From assembly GCA_944327425.1 (NCBI GenBank), contig CALVHJ010000009.1, positions 1 through 23,026 on the forward strand: a DNA stretch of 23,026 bases, written 5' to 3'. Positions 23,023 through 23,026 of this stretch are shown here, in pieces. This stretch comes from an uncultured Bacilli bacterium (GTDB taxonomy: Bacteria > Bacillota_I > Bacilli_A > RF39 > UBA660). Made by a program: the position numbers and the translations under genes. The notes under the pieces were generated by a model. It saw only the letters and a program-made list of their open reading frames with translations. It was not told the origin of the DNA and did not search any database. Position 1 is the first letter of the stretch. Each line of letters starts with the position of its first letter.

Positions 23023-23026
23023 ATAA

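Noticed and set aside
1..23026. tRNA, rRNA, CRISPR arrays, insertion sequences
   Set aside because: No cloverleaf-like or T-loop GTTCRANYC patterns in the short gaps, no regularly spaced repeats, and no transposase-like proteins were seen.

Overview
The window is a gene-dense, AT-rich bacterial segment with strong AGGAGG-type ribosome sites and TTGACA/TATAAT-type promoters. It is typical of a low-GC Bacillota. Tryptophan is read from TGG. TGA acts as a real stop: reading through the rsgA TGA would fuse rsgA to the next gene, which has its own ribosome site. The code is therefore the standard bacterial one, not the Mycoplasma one. EzrA, PrkC-type PASTA repeats, a PcsB-free compact layout and SipW-type signal peptides suggest an uncultured gut-type Bacilli lineage (RF39/Erysipelotrichales-like). 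That placement is an inference.

Layout. (1) Positions 1-3122: a PASTA Ser/Thr kinase tail, rsgA, an unknown membrane-anchored protein and rpe, following the Bacillus prkC-rsgA-rpe order. (2) 3188-3324: an apparently free-standing ~100-nt RNA with its own consensus promoter and terminator. (3) 3373-6428: an unknown 150-aa protein, then mutS with its own promoter and no mutL next to it. (4) 6463-8524: a small XRE repressor divergent from a secreted protein with a TasA/camelysin-like N-terminus and a C-type-lectin-like C-terminus. Near its end lies a 59% GC, adenine-poor block of NNC codons that looks like the variable region of a diversity-generating retroelement (DGR). No reverse transcriptase or template repeat is in the window. 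(5) 8608-13377: nusB-xseA-xseB-proS-spoIVB, a compacted form of the Bacillus nusB...xseAB...spoIVB region. A long hairpin covers the spoIVB start. (6) 13390-16707: ezrA, a SEC-C protein and lepB (division and secretion). (7) 16759-21312: a ~1480-codon surface protein gene (signal peptide, acidic linker, about nine Ig-like units, beta-helix) interrupted by one in-frame TAA right after the signal peptide. (8) 21321-23026: hairpin-rich spacer, a PH-domain protein, and a class B penicillin-binding protein that stops before its KTG motif at the window edge.

The housekeeping blocks deal with cell wall sensing and synthesis, ribosome maturation, DNA repair and division. The two accessory-looking loci, the DGR-like lectin and the broken Ig-repeat protein, both encode cell-surface proteins and sit between housekeeping operons. 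The best candidate for an unusual system is the XRE regulator with the DGR-like target. Its machinery would have to act from elsewhere in the genome.
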